Origin: Alphaproteobacteria bacterium
GTDB lineage: Bacteria > Pseudomonadota > Alphaproteobacteria > Rs-D84
Direction of reading: 5' to 3'
Assembly: GCA_017642565.1 (NCBI GenBank)
Contig: JAGCOU010000019.1
Location: 1-14,544 of the forward strand
Length of the DNA stretch: 14,544 nt
A program made the translations under genes and the position numbers. Shown piece by piece: positions 13,543 through 14,544 of the stretch (its first letter is position 1; every line of letters begins with the position of its first letter). The notes beneath the pieces were generated by a model. The model did not search any database. It was given only the letters and a program-made list of their open reading frames with translations, and had not been told where the DNA came from.

Positions 13543-13571
13543 TTGCATACGCGTGTTTTTTGTCCTATGAT
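13543..13571 (+). promoter_or_regulatory. Promoter of the kinase-fold gene
   Basis: TTGCAT (13543-13548), 17 bp and TATGAT (13566-13571), about 20 bp before the ribosome site. Confidence 0.6.
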
Positions 13572-13598
13572 TATATTCAGCAAAACAAAAGGTGAATT

Positions 13599-14330
13599 AT
13601 GCGACATCTTATATCTAATATAATTTGTGGTTTTATTTGGTCTAAGCGTTTACGTGACAAAGTGCGCACGCGGATTCGTTTTCCGCAAACGCGCGACTAT
13701 GTTCGATATGTGCGTAAATTTGCGCGCAATATGGAACAAAGAAAGATAAGAACTTTGGTTGGATACGGTTGTAAAAACTTCATTGTGATTTTGAATAATA
13801 AACATGTTTTCAAATTTCCTTTGTTGACTGATGGCAAAGATGTTTCGATTCGTGAAAAAAGAATAGTTGATGCTTTCTATGGAATTTCACCAATAAAAAT
13901 TCCTTTGCTGAAAGTGATACCGTATAAGAATATATATATAAGAAAATACGAATTTGCCAAAGGGACTTTGTTAACTGATGTTTCACCAAAGGTAATTGCA
14001 GAACACAGTGAACATATTGCAAAACAAATTGCAAAGTTTTTGTATGTGATTGGAAAACAAGACCCAGTAGAGATTCGTGATTTAAAACCAAATCAATCTG
14101 ATAGACCTGGCTTTTTGTATGGCTGGTGTCAGGATGATATTTGGCAAAACTTTATGCTGGATACTAAAACTTTTGATATTACTTTCTTTATAGATTGGGA
14201 AAATACCAAGTTCGCAGATTTTAGACCGTCTTTGTATGTGTCTTCGCATAATTGGGACAAGTTTGGTTATCGTAGTATTATGATTAATGTTATCGCAGAA
14301 TATGCGAAGTTGTATTTCAAGAAAAGTTAA
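13599..14330 (+). CDS. Kinase-fold protein (aminoglycoside/LPS-kinase-like)
   Basis: The protein is 243 residues with a very basic N-terminal 50 (KRLRDKVRTRIRF). A kinase-like small lobe follows: VGYGCKNFIVIL (54-65) as the nucleotide loop region and HVFKFPL with a likely ATP-binding Lys72. A helix with REKR (85-88) is next. In the large lobe, CQDDIWQN (177-184) occupies the HxDxxxxN catalytic-loop position, with D179 and N184 kept but His replaced by Cys. FIDWENTKFAD (198-207) corresponds to the metal-binding IDWE of APH-type kinases. Phosphotransfer to a sugar, lipid A core or small molecule is the likeliest role; the substrate is unknown. ATG 13599 follows AAGGTG closely. It has its own promoter and terminator. 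Confidence 0.65.
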   Translation: MRHLISNIICGFIWSKRLRDKVRTRIRFPQTRDYVRYVRKFARNMEQRKIRTLVGYGCKNFIVILNNKHVFKFPLLTDGKDVSIREKRIVDAFYGISPIKIPLLKVIPYKNIYIRKYEFAKGTLLTDVSPKVIAEHSEHIAKQIAKFLYVIGKQDPVEIRDLKPNQSDRPGFLYGWCQDDIWQNFMLDTKTFDITFFIDWENTKFADFRPSLYVSSHNWDKFGYRSIMINVIAEYAKLYFKKS

Positions 14331-14360
14331 AAATAATCTTGAAAAATAAACTAGGAATAA

Positions 14361-14400
14361 AAAACACTAATAAGTTTCATAATTTATTAGTGTTTTTTTT
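14361..14400 (+). terminator. Rho-independent terminator of the kinase-fold gene
   Basis: AAACACTAATAA (14362-14373) pairs perfectly over 12 bp with TTATTAGTGTTT (14384-14395). A run of eight Ts ends at 14400. Confidence 0.92.
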
Positions 14401-14410
14401 ATGCCGCAGA

Positions 14411-14450
14411 TTGACAGTGTAAAAATAATGTAATACGATTCCAATCGTAT
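14411..14450 (+). promoter_or_regulatory. Promoter with overlapping operator-like dyad
   Basis: A perfect TTGACA (14411-14416) is followed after 17 bp by TACGAT (14434-14439). ATACGATT (14433-14440), CC and AATCGTAT (14443-14450) form a perfect 8-bp dyad covering the -10 and the start point. A bound dimer there would block polymerase. It could also be a 5'-UTR hairpin. Confidence 0.6.
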
Positions 14451-14469
14451 GAAGAAAGGAGTTTTCATA

Positions 14470-14544
14470 ATGACTAAAAAATTTCACAATTTTTTAATGG
14501 GTGTTTCTGTATTACCAGCATTGGCAATCATGCCTGCAATGGCA
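14470..14544 (+). CDS. Exported protein, first 25 residues only
   Basis: Only the signal peptide is in the window: a basic start (MTKKFHNF), a hydrophobic core (LMGVSVLPALAIM) and a likely cleavage site PAMA. AAAGGAG lies about 9 nt upstream of the ATG, an excellent ribosome site. With a strong -35 and a dyad over the -10, this looks like a highly but conditionally expressed envelope or secreted protein. The mature part is beyond the window, so its identity is unknown. Confidence 0.75.
   Translation, partial: MTKKFHNFLMGVSVLPALAIMPAMA

Overview
The window is AT-rich chromosomal DNA from a Gram-negative bacterium, most likely an anaerobic (perhaps gut-dwelling) alphaproteobacterium. The evidence is the mix of genes. 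A BamE-type lipoprotein has the alphaproteobacterial C-terminal signature (LEELFNNIGRF), and there is a CarD-family transcription factor of alphaproteobacterial type. These sit beside a one-polypeptide pyruvate:ferredoxin oxidoreductase, an oxygen-sensitive enzyme of anaerobic metabolism. The species cannot be named from this sequence alone.

Layout. 1-611: the 5' part of a leftward secreted PAP2-phosphatase-like gene, preceded by a long leader whose pairing options form a classical 1:2 / 2:3 / 3:4 attenuator. 612-5740: a rightward housekeeping block of pyruvate:ferredoxin oxidoreductase, BamE, a CarD-like regulator and single-stranded DNA-binding protein. 5798-7036: a leftward DUF1015 protein. 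7153-9503: a rightward lipoprotein hydrolase and an unusual membrane-anchored protein that appears to join a lysozyme-like domain to TPR repeats. 9509-10725: a leftward group of a 47-residue protein, a protein with LNP and PYHS motifs, and a solitary FtsK gamma (DNA-reading winged-helix) domain. 10942-11544: a divergent SAM methyltransferase. 11769-12668: a leftward orphan gene of unknown function bracketed by two ~100-bp imperfect direct repeats. 12841-13485: a tRNA-Gln(CTG) gene whose 3' end is duplicated 571 bp away; between the copies lie a small GIY-YIG nuclease gene and several palindromes, as expected for a tiny mobile element inserted between the tRNA and its own terminator. 13599-14330: a kinase-fold protein. 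14470-end: the start of an exported protein whose promoter carries a perfect dyad.

Several promoters are readable. Four have a TGn extended -10 placed 16 bp from the -35. Most genes end in clear rho-independent terminators. The left half is conserved core genome. The right half (about 9500-13500) is accessory in character and holds most of the unexplained structure: the FtsK-gamma pair, the repeat-flanked orphan and the tRNA-inserted GIY-YIG element.
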